A DNA stretch of 11,885 bases, taken from positions 1 to 11,885 of the forward strand of contig JAYTCQ010000212.1 of the NCBI GenBank assembly GCA_043736395.1. The letters run 5' to 3'. The position numbers were made by a program, and so were the translations under genes. The notes under the pieces are model-generated. The model was not told the DNA's origin and did no database searches. It saw only the letters and a list, made by a program, of their open reading frames with translations. The number at the start of each line of letters is the position of its first letter. Position 1 is the first letter of the stretch. Shown here piece after piece: positions 1 through 7,186 of the stretch. This DNA is from JAFDVL01 sp043736395 (GTDB lineage Bacteria; Acidobacteriota; Blastocatellia; RBC074).

Positions 1-37
1 AAAGCTTATTTTTTCACCGCGTAACATGAGTTATAAG

Positions 38-91
38 ACAGAACAATGAAAAGGCGTAAGCATTCTTGCTTACGCCTTTTCATTGTTCTGT
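38..91. terminator. Bidirectional intrinsic terminator with 25-bp perfect stem
   Basis: Two 25-nt arms (38-62 and 67-91) are exactly complementary around a 4-nt loop (ttct). The core is ggcgtaagca / tgcttacgcc. The outer part of each arm is A-rich on one side and T-rich on the other, so transcripts in either direction end with UUUUCAUUGUU after the GC core. It lies 15 nt beyond the stop codon of the DUF2171 gene and closes the left-hand operon. The symmetry suggests it also serves a plus-strand gene ending to the left of the window; in one frame the first bases read to a TAA at 22-24, which cannot be verified. Confidence 0.85.
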
Positions 92-106
92 TAAAACAAA
101 ATTTTA

Positions 107-355
107 TTAGCGAGCTGTGCCTTCACTAACCTGCCATTGTTGCCGTACTTGATGAGCGGGTAAATTTAGGCGGACAGAATCCTGCTCAACACTTTCAACC
201 AGATCAACTGGAATTGAATGATGTTGTCCTCCAGAGGTTGGATCACTTTTCGTCAAAATAATTTCTTCACCCTCTACTGCATCAACTGTTCCAACGTGCT
301 GTCCGTCTGAGCCAACCACTTTTGCATGTTCTTTAATCTGTGCTGTGTTCATCAT
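107..355 (-). CDS. DUF2171 / PRC-barrel-like small protein
   Basis: The 82-residue protein begins with the pattern IKEHAKVVGSDGQHVGTVD, then a short acidic strand, LTK, a His-rich HHSIP segment and LVESVEQDSVRL. This order (VVGSDG..VGTVD...I.LTK....HH.IP...V..V....V.L) is what I know of the DUF2171 family, a small beta-barrel related to PRC-barrel proteins. No biochemical role is established. There is no signal peptide or membrane segment, so it is cytosolic. The ATG at 355 has AAAGGAG 7 nt upstream; a second ATG follows immediately, but the spacing fits the first. It is the last gene of a four-gene minus-strand set and is followed by a strong terminator. In other bacteria such genes often sit among general stress genes (family knowledge), so a stress role is plausible but not shown. 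Confidence 0.8.
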   Translation of the reverse strand: MMNTAQIKEHAKVVGSDGQHVGTVDAVEGEEIILTKSDPTSGGQHHSIPVDLVESVEQDSVRLNLPAHQVRQQWQVSEGTAR

Positions 356-407
356 CTGATTTCTCCTTTTATATGTTAATAATTTTATTGTTACTAAGTT
401 AGAAGAC

Positions 408-641
408 TTAGGCCTTCTCTAATTCTTCTGCTTTATGAGCCGCTTGTTTGCCTTCTTTGGTTTCAACGATATAGCGTGGATCATCCTTGGTTGCTTTGTA
501 TTCAAAATCTTTGATTTTTCCTCGGCTGATAGCAATTTTGACGATTTTCCCTTTTGAATCGCCGCCACTACTGCTCCATTTAACTTGGTCTCCCACTTTA
601 AATTTGTGTTCGGATTGACGCGCTGATTTTTGTGATGGCAT
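408..641 (-). CDS. DUF2945 / HVA1-type Tudor-domain protein
   Basis: This is a 77-residue, Lys-rich basic protein. After a short polar N-terminus (residues 1-12) it shows KVGDQVKWSSSGGDSKGKIV, then DDPRYIVETKEGKQAAHK and a final EELEKA. The pattern KVGD.V.W...GG...GKI...DDPRY.V....G..A.HK...L is the hallmark of the hypervirulence-associated (HVA1) Tudor domain family, formerly DUF2945. The fold is a small SH3-like barrel; bacterial members are mostly uncharacterised and the name comes from a fungal gene. No signal peptide is visible. The ATG at 641 has AGGAG with 5-nt spacing. The gene is 52 nt before the DUF2171 gene and 28 nt after the Cys-rich gene, so the group is probably co-transcribed. 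Both this and the DUF2171 protein are tiny barrels with G-V-D or G-K-I cores, but I do not see them as paralogues. Confidence 0.85.
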   Translation of the reverse strand: MPSQKSARQSEHKFKVGDQVKWSSSGGDSKGKIVKIAISRGKIKDFEYKATKDDPRYIVETKEGKQAAHKAEELEKA

Positions 642-669
642 TACTACTCCTGGTTTGTTTTAACTGCTC

Positions 670-903
670 TTAGACGTGATCTTTCGCGCCGTTGATTCCC
701 GCTTTACGGGTACAGTTAGCGCAGCAATAAAAATTGTTGTTGGCTTCTATGCCATGTCCCAGAATTTTGCATCCACAGTGAGCGCAGACAGGTGCCAGTT
801 TGTGAATCGCGCATTCAAAACTATCAAAAACGTGTTTATTTCCAGCAGCAATCACTTCAAAGGATAAATAATAATCGTTTCCGCATACTTCGCATTCAGG
901 CAT
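670..903 (-). CDS. Cys-rich metal-binding protein (prokaryotic metallothionein-like)
   Basis: The 77-residue protein contains nine cysteines: C4 and C7 (CEVC), C31 (FECAIH), C40, C43 and C45 (CAHCGC), C60, C61 and C64 (FYCCANC), plus His24, 34, 42 and 50 as further possible ligands. The CxxC pair at the N-terminus and the CxxCxC and CCxxC groups suggest two metal sites, most likely zinc. The FYCC motif and overall size resemble proteins annotated as prokaryotic metallothionein, and close relatives with CEVCGNDY...FDSFECAIH...C.HCGC...GHG.E are widespread in Actinobacteria and environmental phyla (from memory). Whether it stores metal or is a structural zinc-ribbon protein cannot be told. The ATG at 903 follows AAAGGAG with 6-nt spacing. 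It lies between the SnoaL-like gene (34 nt) and the DUF2945 gene (28 nt), as part of one transcription unit. Confidence 0.75.
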   Translation of the reverse strand: MPECEVCGNDYYLSFEVIAAGNKHVFDSFECAIHKLAPVCAHCGCKILGHGIEANNNFYCCANCTRKAGINGAKDHV

Positions 904-937
904 AAAATTCTCCTTTTAGAGTCATAGAAATTAACTT

Positions 938-1327
938 TTATTTCGCTTGTGAATGAACTTGAATGAAAGCCGCAGAATCGTAATAAGAGTAAAAACGCTT
1001 GATGCGTTCCTGCTCAATTTTTAGAATGGTGACGCCTTCATAAGAAATTGGGTGTCCACCGCGCAACGCGCCTTGGGCTTTCCACTCTAGGAATGCTTTA
1101 CCCTCCACTTCAGATACCTCTGTAAATTCAGACCGAATATGATCAAACTGCTGAAGATAGCTTTGCCAAAATTCGCGCGCGCCTTCTTTCCCACGCATTG
1201 GTTCTTTTAGGGAAAGATTGGAAATTTCCGCATCGTCAGCGAACATTTCGACTAATTGTGAAACATCCCCGGTTTGCTCTGTCTGTTGAAGAGCCTGCAT
1301 AAATACTTTAGAAACTTGATTTTGCAT
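938..1327 (-). CDS. SnoaL-like / NTF2-like superfamily protein
   Basis: This 129-residue protein has the cone-shaped NTF2/SnoaL fold pattern. A first helix (about residues 5-16) is followed by the segment VSQLVEMFADDAEISN, then GKEGAREFWQSYLQQF, and later strands AFLEWKAQG, ISYEGVTILKIEQERI and KRFYSYYDSAAF. Members include epoxide hydrolases, polyketide cyclases and many proteins of unknown ligand; the Asp/Arg pairs of limonene epoxide hydrolases are not clearly present, so no reaction is assigned. No export signal is seen. It is the first gene of the four-gene minus-strand set. Its ribosome site is weaker (AAAGGT, about 7 nt upstream) than those of the genes behind it. About 220 nt of non-coding AT-rich DNA lies upstream; I could not pick a convincing promoter there. 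Confidence 0.8.
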   Translation of the reverse strand: MQNQVSKVFMQALQQTEQTGDVSQLVEMFADDAEISNLSLKEPMRGKEGAREFWQSYLQQFDHIRSEFTEVSEVEGKAFLEWKAQGALRGGHPISYEGVTILKIEQERIKRFYSYYDSAAFIQVHSQAK

Positions 1328-1548
1328 TTTGTGTACCTTTGTAAATTCCCCGGCGTATTTCAGCTTCCAAAAAAATTAATTATTCATAAGATTTAATCTG
1401 ATTCATTTTCATACGAAGCTGTCGCAATTTAGAACGAGTCTGGTTAAGACTAAATTTTTGTGTTCGCTTATCCTCTAAAAATATTCATATCTTTATAAAT
1501 ATTTCTTAAGGCAAACGTTGTGCCGATAGCGAAAACTTGAGTTATTGA

Positions 1549-2029
1549 TTCTGTCAGGCTCTTAACGAAGAAATACAAATCATCGATGTTTATGCGCTGA
1601 GACGACGCAACGGGAAAATATTCATTGGCGATAGAGCTGAGTACTATTTGAGTATGGAAAGGGAAAGGCGTGAACTTTGAATGGCATCCGGCGAAAGCCT
1701 AAAGCAATCTGATTTAGGGATACGAAAATGGCAGAACTTATTCGTGGAAAAAGCTTCCTGCCTGTATCAATGGTGTGACAGCCTGGAGATTCCCGCCGAG
1801 AACAATTACGCCGAACGGGAAATCTGCAAAGTCGTTATCGCCCACAAACTGAGCTACGGTTCGCAAAGTACCGCTGGTGCCAAAACCTGTGAGATTTGGA
1901 CGAGCGTTCTCCAGAGCCTCCACAAAAGAGTCCCTCACCCCCACTCATCTCCTGACATCCTTGCACCACTTCAATTGCGATTCCTCCTTTGACCTTGCCA
2001 GCCAGTTGTTTGCCTCTCTTCCTCCTTAA
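1549..2029 (+). pseudogene. Decayed IS66-type transposase C-terminal remnant
   Basis: One plus-strand frame reads from 1549 through a TGA at 1678-1680 and on from 1681. It gives IIDVYALRRRNGKIFIGDRA, then KWQNLFVEKASCLYQW, IPAENNYAERE and VVIAHKLSYGSQSTAGAKT. The ENNYAERE...V.IA.K.SYGSQS...AKT pattern is the C-terminal third of IS66-family DDE transposases, with the catalytic Glu in the NNxAER motif (about 1798-1821). Near the five-C run at 1938-1942 the sense shifts by one base; the next frame continues DSSFDLASQLFASLPP to a TAA at 2027-2029, which looks like the original end. So the remnant has at least one stop and one frameshift, and the N-terminal two thirds are missing. No terminal inverted repeat or target duplication is recognised. 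The translation starting at 1681 could be miscalled as a 103-aa hypothetical gene. Confidence 0.8.
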
Positions 2030-2064
2030 CCTTTCACTGAGGCAACACGGGGTATCAATCAATT

Positions 2065-2120
2065 TATATTGACAAATTTTCTTAGCAAGAAGTTGTATTT
2101 GCAGTATTTTTGTCAATATA
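2065..2120. repeat. 12-bp perfect inverted repeat with TTGACA cores
   Basis: The arm tatattgacaaa (2065-2076) is exactly repeated inverted at 2109-2120, 32 nt away. Both arms contain TTGACA pointing inward. No credible -10 box follows either one, so they are probably not promoters. It lies between the IS66 remnant and the 3' end of the broken AlbA_2 gene and could be an end of a lost mobile element or a weak transcription stop. Confidence 0.5.
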
Positions 2121-2133
2121 GAAGTTGTTTATA

Positions 2134-2147
2134 TCTAATTAATTAGA
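2134..2147. repeat. 14-bp AT palindrome
   Basis: The sequence tctaattaattaga is a perfect 14-bp palindrome, flanked by a partial gttg/caac match. It sits in the AT-rich gap downstream of the AlbA_2 gene. No function is assigned; a protein-binding site or chance AT symmetry are both possible. Confidence 0.35.
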
Positions 2148-2196
2148 CAACCTGACCGTATTATTTATGCAATTTTATTAACATACTACCTGCTAT

Positions 2197-3838
2197 TCAA
2201 AGCTTTTTTGTCAATAAATATTTTCTCCACTTATTTTCACCTTCACTCGAAATTTGCCCTAATTTAACCAAATTTTGTAGTTCACTTCTAAGCTTCCTAA
2301 TAGGAATCTCTGCCCCAATGCGTTCATGGATTTCGCTGACACTCGCTTTCATATAAATTTCCAAATCTTTCAAAATAAGTTCACGCAGACGATGTTTTTC
2401 AATCGTTTTCAAGCTAGTGGTTCCTTTGAAATCAAGCTTTCGTAATAAATCTGGCTCGACAAAATATTCCTTACTCCTGGTTTGCCCTTTTGATTTTACA
2501 ATGCCTAGCTTGGGAAGGCGTCCAAGCCAGTGATGGACGTCATCTGCTTGATTTAGTTCCAAAAAACAGCCATTTCTTTGATGGTTAGTGATTCATTTTG
2601 TGCTAATAGCCCAACTGAAATTCTTTCTTTTTGCGTGAGATGAAATGACTCATCTGCTTTGGCAACAAAATCAATGATGGAAGGCTTCATTACTTGTTTA
2701 CGAACAGTCACAACAACGCGGTCATGTTCTTGTACTACTTTGAGAATTTTCTTACCATCGGAAAGCAAGGAATCGTACATTTGATCATAACCACTGCCTT
2801 CTTTTTCCATTAATTTTAAATCGCGGAAGACTAATGCCAATTTTTCATTTCGTGCTACAGATGTATGGAGAATATTCTCTGGTGTAACTCCTAGAGGTAA
2901 TAATCCTGGATTATGAACTTCTAAACGGTCTGGGAAGAGATTCAGAAAATATCTCCTCGCTGTGTGTATGGGCGATGTACCAGGGCATTCGCCAATAATT
3001 CGCGGATTACCTTTTCTCGGTAATTGGGTATTTGGTTAGGAAACAAGCCTTCACGGATCTCAATATGCTCTCGCCAATCCGAAATATCGCGCCAAACGGC
3101 TTCAATTAACTCATAAGGGTTAAGATAAAAATCATCCCAGGTTTGCTTACTAACTTTGATTCCAGTCTCATCGTACTTAATGAACTGAATCGCTGGCGCA
3201 TAATTTAGAGTGGCACGATCTTCACGGACTCCTATCCATAACACGCCAAGATTGGTCAAGTATTCACCTTTGAAAAACAGATAGTGAGAAAGTATTTCAT
3301 CATCTATTTTAGTTTTTACGAAATCGCTGACCCGTTCAGAACTGCGAATCATTTTGAGAAAACTGTGTTTTTTATCTTCGTCATATCGAGTCAATGGTAC
3401 TTGTTGAGAAGTCTGAATTTCCCATACAAAACTCGCCTTATCATTCATAAGTCTTAAAAGATCATCAGGCATTAAAGGACGGCATTCATCAGAAACACGC
3501 AAAAAATAACGACCATCAGATGTACTAGCGATACTGGACGTAGGGAAAATCTCAACATCAACAAACTGCCCACCATTTTCTGATTGCTCTTTATGTGGAG
3601 CAATCACGACATTGTGCGTTATTTGCGAAATGCGCCGATAAACATTTTCGATCCAACTATTGTCAATTTTTTGATCGGCAGAGGGGAAGGCTTCGTTGTC
3701 TTCAATACCAATAATGAGATGACCTCCTCTGGCATTCGCAAAGCCGACACATTCACAAGCAATACTATCGAAGTCAGCACTGTTGCCAATAATTTTTCGC
3801 AATGACTTTTTCTCAAACGATTGATGCTCACCGTTCAT
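2197..3838 (-). pseudogene. AlbA_2/GHKL ATP-binding regulator (COG2865-like), two frameshifts
   Basis: Three overlapping reading frames together make one protein of about 547 residues. The first (start ATG at 3838) has an AlbA_2 (Schlafen-type) domain: SLRKIIGNSADFDSIACEC, GFANARGGHLIIGIED and RYFLRVSDECRPLMPDDLL. The frame ends at YREKVIRELLANALVHRPY...RGDIF, the N-box of a GHKL ATPase. A one-base loss near the run at 2946-2949 creates a TGA at 2942. The next frame continues NLFPDRLEVHNPGLLPLGVT (G1 box) and runs to a stop at 2553, after a second one-base loss in the six-A run at 2561-2566. The third frame gives winged-helix-like segments such as RLRELILKDLEIYMKASVSE and ends at 2197. Restoring one base at each site gives the usual family length and domain order. 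Members are proposed transcriptional regulators or RecG-like accessory proteins. The ribosome site (GGGGAAA about 9 nt upstream) is weak. Real decay, sequence error at homopolymers, or programmed shifting are the options; decay or error is likeliest. Confidence 0.85.
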
Positions 3839-3993
3839 AACTATGATTTCCCCGATTATTGATCTGTGTAATAGATTGCAATATATCTTCGCTTCCAGAT
3901 TTGTTGCATTGAACGCGACGAATGCTATTCCAACTAAACGATGCCAAATAGATGCAAACTATGCGTCAAGTATTTTTATGATAATAGAGGAAG

Positions 3994-4079
<86 letters not shown>

Positions 4080-4108
4080 GCATGCTGAACGGCGAATCGA
4101 AGGGGCAC

Positions 4109-4138
4109 ATCCTAGCACGCTCTACCATTTTTTTACAA
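4109..4138 (-). promoter_or_regulatory. Predicted sigma-70-type promoter for tRNA-Ser
   Basis: On the minus strand TTGTAA (4138-4133) and TAGGAT (4114-4109) are separated by 18 nt. Transcription would begin near 4102, leaving a leader of about 20 nt before the mature tRNA. This is a match by eye to the -35/-10 consensus. Confidence 0.55.
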
Positions 4139-4243
4139 CCTTAGTTTTTCCAAATCCTATCCAAAACGCTCTGAACCAACCTTTCCCAATTTATCGAACT
4201 CTTATCGCCCAGGCTTCGTAATGAAGAATGAGAAAACCAATGC

Positions 4244-4273
4244 TTGACGCTGTTAGTTACCTTCAACTAGAAT
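4244..4273 (+). promoter_or_regulatory. Predicted sigma-70-type promoter for secA
   Basis: TTGACG (4244-4249) and TAGAAT (4268-4273) are spaced by 18 nt, a close match to the housekeeping consensus. The expected start near 4280 leaves a leader of about 55 nt. It is placed back to back with the tRNA-Ser promoter. No SecM-like arrest leader peptide is visible ahead of secA. Confidence 0.65.
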
Positions 4274-4335
4274 CGCGGCTTGTTTGGTTTGACTCGCCCT
4301 GATCTTTATTTCTTGTCCACGAGGCTCTTTATTTC

Positions 4336-7077
4336 ATGAATGCCGTAGAAAAAGCTCTTACTAAAATTTTTGGCTCAGCTAATGAACGCTTATTAAAAAA
4401 GCTCTGGCCTATCGTTGCACACATCAATTCTCTGGAACCTGCTTTCAAAAGTCTTTCCGATGATCAGCTCCGAGCGAAAACCGTTGAGTTTAAAGAACGC
4501 TTAGCGAAACGATTGGAAGGCTCTGAAGATTTGACGCCCGAAGCTTACAAATTATTGGAACTGGAAGCTCTCGAAGAAATTATGCCGGAAGCGTTCGCCT
4601 GTGTGCGTGAAGCTTCGGTACGCGTCACCGGGATGCGACATTTCGATGTGCAGTTGATCGGCGGCATGGCCCTGAACAAAGGAATGATCGCAGAAATGCG
4701 AACGGGTGAAGGTAAAACGCTCGTCGCTACGTTGCCGACGTACTTGAACGCATTAGTCGGGAAAGGCGTTCACGTCATCACAGTCAACGATTATCTGGCG
4801 CGGCGCGATGCGGAGTGGATGGGCAGAATTTATAAATTCCTGGGTTTGACCGTGGGAATTATTCAGCACGATTTGGAAGATGCTGAGCGTCAGGCGGCGT
4901 ATAATTCTGACATTACGTACGGCACAAATAACGAATTTGGCTTTGATTATCTGCGCGACAACATGAAATTTGATATCGCTTCGTGTGTGCAGCGCGGACA
5001 TCATTTCGCTGCCGTAGACGAAGTAGACTCCATCCTGATTGACGAAGCGCGAACTCCATTAATTATTTCCGGCGCGTCTGAAGATTCGACGACCAGATAT
5101 TATGACGCGAACGATACGATTCCGCGTTTGACGCGCGACGTTGATTATCAGGTAGATGAAAAGCAACACAGCGCGACTTTGACGGAAGCCGGGATTGAGA
5201 AATCTGAGCAATTACTGCGTTGCGGAAATCTTTACGATCCTTCCAACATGGAAATGCTGCATTGCCTGCAACAGGCACTGGTCGCGCATACGCTTTATCA
5301 GCTCGACAAAAATTACATTATTAAAGATAACGAAGTCGTTATCGTTGATGAATTCACCGGACGTGTGATGCCTGGTCGGCGCTGGTCGGATGGATTGCAT
5401 CAGGCAGTTGAAGCTAAAGAAGGCGTCAAGATCGAAAAAGAAACACAAACCTATGCGACGATCACGCTGCAAAATTATTTCCGTATGTATCACAAGCTCT
5501 GCGGCATGACCGGAACAGCCGAAACGGAATCTGTTGAGTTCGCCAAGATTTATAATTTGGATGTGACTTCGATTCCGACGCATCGTCCGATGGTTCGCAA
5601 AGACAATTCCGATGTGATTTATCGAACACTTGATGAAAAGTGGGATGCGATCACCGAAGAGATTAAAGAATTGCACGAAAAAGGTCAGCCTGTGCTGGTT
5701 GGTACGGCTTCCGTAGAAAATTCTGAAATCATTTCGCGTCGCCTTCAGAAGGTGAATATCAAGCATAACCTGCTGAACGCCAAGCCGGAAAATGCCGGAC
5801 GCGAAGCCGAATTCGTTGCACAAGCCGGACGCAAAGGCGCTGTCACGATCGCCACCAACATGGCGGGTCGTGGTACGGATATTTTGCTTGGCGGCAATGC
5901 CGAATTTTTAGGTCGTGAATTGCTGAAGCGTCAGGAAATTGATCCAGACACTGCTACGGAAGAACAACTTGAAGCGGCGATTGCTCAGGTCAAGCCGGGC
6001 ATTGAAGTTGAGCATAATGAAGTTACTGGCTTAGGTGGATTGTATATTCTCGGTTCTGAACGTCACGAATCACGTCGTATTGATAATCAGCTTCGCGGTC
6101 GTGCTGGACGTCAGGGCGATCCGGGAGAATCCCGCTTTTTCCTTTCGCTCGAAGACGATTTGATGCGCATTTTTGCAGGTGATCGGTTGCGTTCGATTAT
6201 GCAATCGCTCGGCATGGAAAAAGGCGTCGCGATTGAATCCAAGCTCGTCAGCAAGCGCATTGAAGCCGCCCAGAAAAACGTCGAAGCGCATAACTTCACC
6301 ATTCGCGAACACCTCATCAAATACGATGACGTGATGAATAAACAGCGCAGCACAATCTATACGATGCGCCGTGATTTATTGGAGCACGACGATTTTGGTG
6401 AACAGATTCAGGAAATGGCAGAAGGTACGCTGGAAAATATTCTCGAACTCCACTACAGCGTCGAAAATGGATCTGATGTTCAAGGCTTGAAAATTCAAAT
6501 GCTGGAACAATTTGGATTCGATCTTGACGCTGAAGGTATTAGGGCGGAAGGTCTTGACCGTCACAGCTTACAAGAAGCAATCTGGAATAAATTGAAAGCC
6601 GATTATGCAGCGAAAGAAGAAATGATCGGAGCGGAAGGCTTACGATATTTTGAACGCTACACGATGCTGAATATTGTAGATGCTCAGTGGAAAGATCATC
6701 TGCTGGCGATTGACCATTTAAAAGAGGGAATTAACCTCCGCGGTTACGGTCAGAAAGACCCGCTCGTTGAATATAAAAAAGAATCGTTCTCCATCTTTGA
6801 AGCGATGCTAAATCGAATTGATAGCGAAACCGTGAAGCGATTATATCGCACGCAGTTTGTGCTTGAGGCTCCGCCACAAGAGCAAGTGGCACCACGTCGT
6901 CCACGACGCGGGGAAGTGACATTCAGTAAGCCTAATGCCAGCGTGGCCGCAGCAGGTTCAACGGAATCCGGCGCGCCTAAAACTTATGTTCGCAATGAGC
7001 CAACAGTTGGTCGAAATGATCCGTGTCCGTGTGGTTCTGGCAAGAAGTACAAGAAATGTCATGGCGTCGAAGCATAG
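4336..7077 (+). CDS. secA: Protein translocase motor ATPase SecA
   Basis: SecA couples ATP hydrolysis to pushing unfolded preproteins through SecYEG in the inner membrane. The 913-residue product is full length (E. coli SecA is 901). Visible motifs are the Walker A region MRTGEGKT (residues 121-128), the DEVD box (228-231) followed by DEARTPLIISG (236 on), GRVMPGRRWSDGLHQAVEAK of the first nucleotide-binding and preprotein cross-linking region, TNMAGRGTDI (507-516), and QLRGRAGRQGDPGESRFFLS with the arginine fingers (585 on). The helical scaffold and wing follow. The C-terminal linker is Pro/Ala-rich and ends in the zinc-binding SEC-C tail CPCGSGKKYKKCHG (897-910), which binds SecB or ribosomes in relatives. 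The ATG at 4336 is preceded by GAGG with a long 11-nt spacing, so initiation may be modest. The gene converges with ftsH. Confidence 0.98.
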   Translation: MNAVEKALTKIFGSANERLLKKLWPIVAHINSLEPAFKSLSDDQLRAKTVEFKERLAKRLEGSEDLTPEAYKLLELEALEEIMPEAFACVREASVRVTGMRHFDVQLIGGMALNKGMIAEMRTGEGKTLVATLPTYLNALVGKGVHVITVNDYLARRDAEWMGRIYKFLGLTVGIIQHDLEDAERQAAYNSDITYGTNNEFGFDYLRDNMKFDIASCVQRGHHFAAVDEVDSILIDEARTPLIISGASEDSTTRYYDANDTIPRLTRDVDYQVDEKQHSATLTEAGIEKSEQLLRCGNLYDPSNMEMLHCLQQALVAHTLYQLDKNYIIKDNEVVIVDEFTGRVMPGRRWSDGLHQAVEAKEGVKIEKETQTYATITLQNYFRMYHKLCGMTGTAETESVEFAKIYNLDVTSIPTHRPMVRKDNSDVIYRTLDEKWDAITEEIKELHEKGQPVLVGTASVENSEIISRRLQKVNIKHNLLNAKPENAGREAEFVAQAGRKGAVTIATNMAGRGTDILLGGNAEFLGRELLKRQEIDPDTATEEQLEAAIAQVKPGIEVEHNEVTGLGGLYILGSERHESRRIDNQLRGRAGRQGDPGESRFFLSLEDDLMRIFAGDRLRSIMQSLGMEKGVAIESKLVSKRIEAAQKNVEAHNFTIREHLIKYDDVMNKQRSTIYTMRRDLLEHDDFGEQIQEMAEGTLENILELHYSVENGSDVQGLKIQMLEQFGFDLDAEGIRAEGLDRHSLQEAIWNKLKADYAAKEEMIGAEGLRYFERYTMLNIVDAQWKDHLLAIDHLKEGINLRGYGQKDPLVEYKKESFSIFEAMLNRIDSETVKRLYRTQFVLEAPPQEQVAPRRPRRGEVTFSKPNASVAAAGSTESGAPKTYVRNEPTVGRNDPCPCGSGKKYKKCHGVEA

Positions 7078-7127
7078 CTTCAACAGTGAATATGGAGTTG
7101 ATTCTTTATCCACTCCGCATAAAATGA

Positions 7128-7160
7128 AAAAGGCGATTGAGAATTTCTCAATCGCCTTTT
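7128..7160. terminator. Bidirectional terminator between secA and ftsH
   Basis: Two perfect 16-nt arms centre on position 7144; the core is ggcgattgaga / tctcaatcgcc. On the plus strand TTTTCTTTATT follows for secA, and on the minus strand TTTTCATTTTA follows for ftsH. It shares the aatgaaaaaggcg-style base with the terminator at 38-91, a design that lets one hairpin stop both strands. Confidence 0.9.
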
Positions 7161-7186
7161 CTTTATTAGCAGAACTACTTCTAGAA

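Noticed and set aside
1328..1440. Sigma-B-like promoter (GGGGAAT) for the left operon
   Set aside because: A -10-like GGGGAATT is present on the minus strand, but no matching GTTT-type -35 box is at the correct distance; too weak to report.
2069..2116. TTGACA boxes in the inverted repeat as divergent promoters
   Set aside because: No acceptable -10 hexamer at 16-18 nt on either strand and no gene in a suitable position.
5212..5823. 203-aa minus-strand open frame inside secA
   Set aside because: It is antisense to conserved secA codons, has no ribosome site and encodes no recognisable motif; it is a shadow of the real gene.
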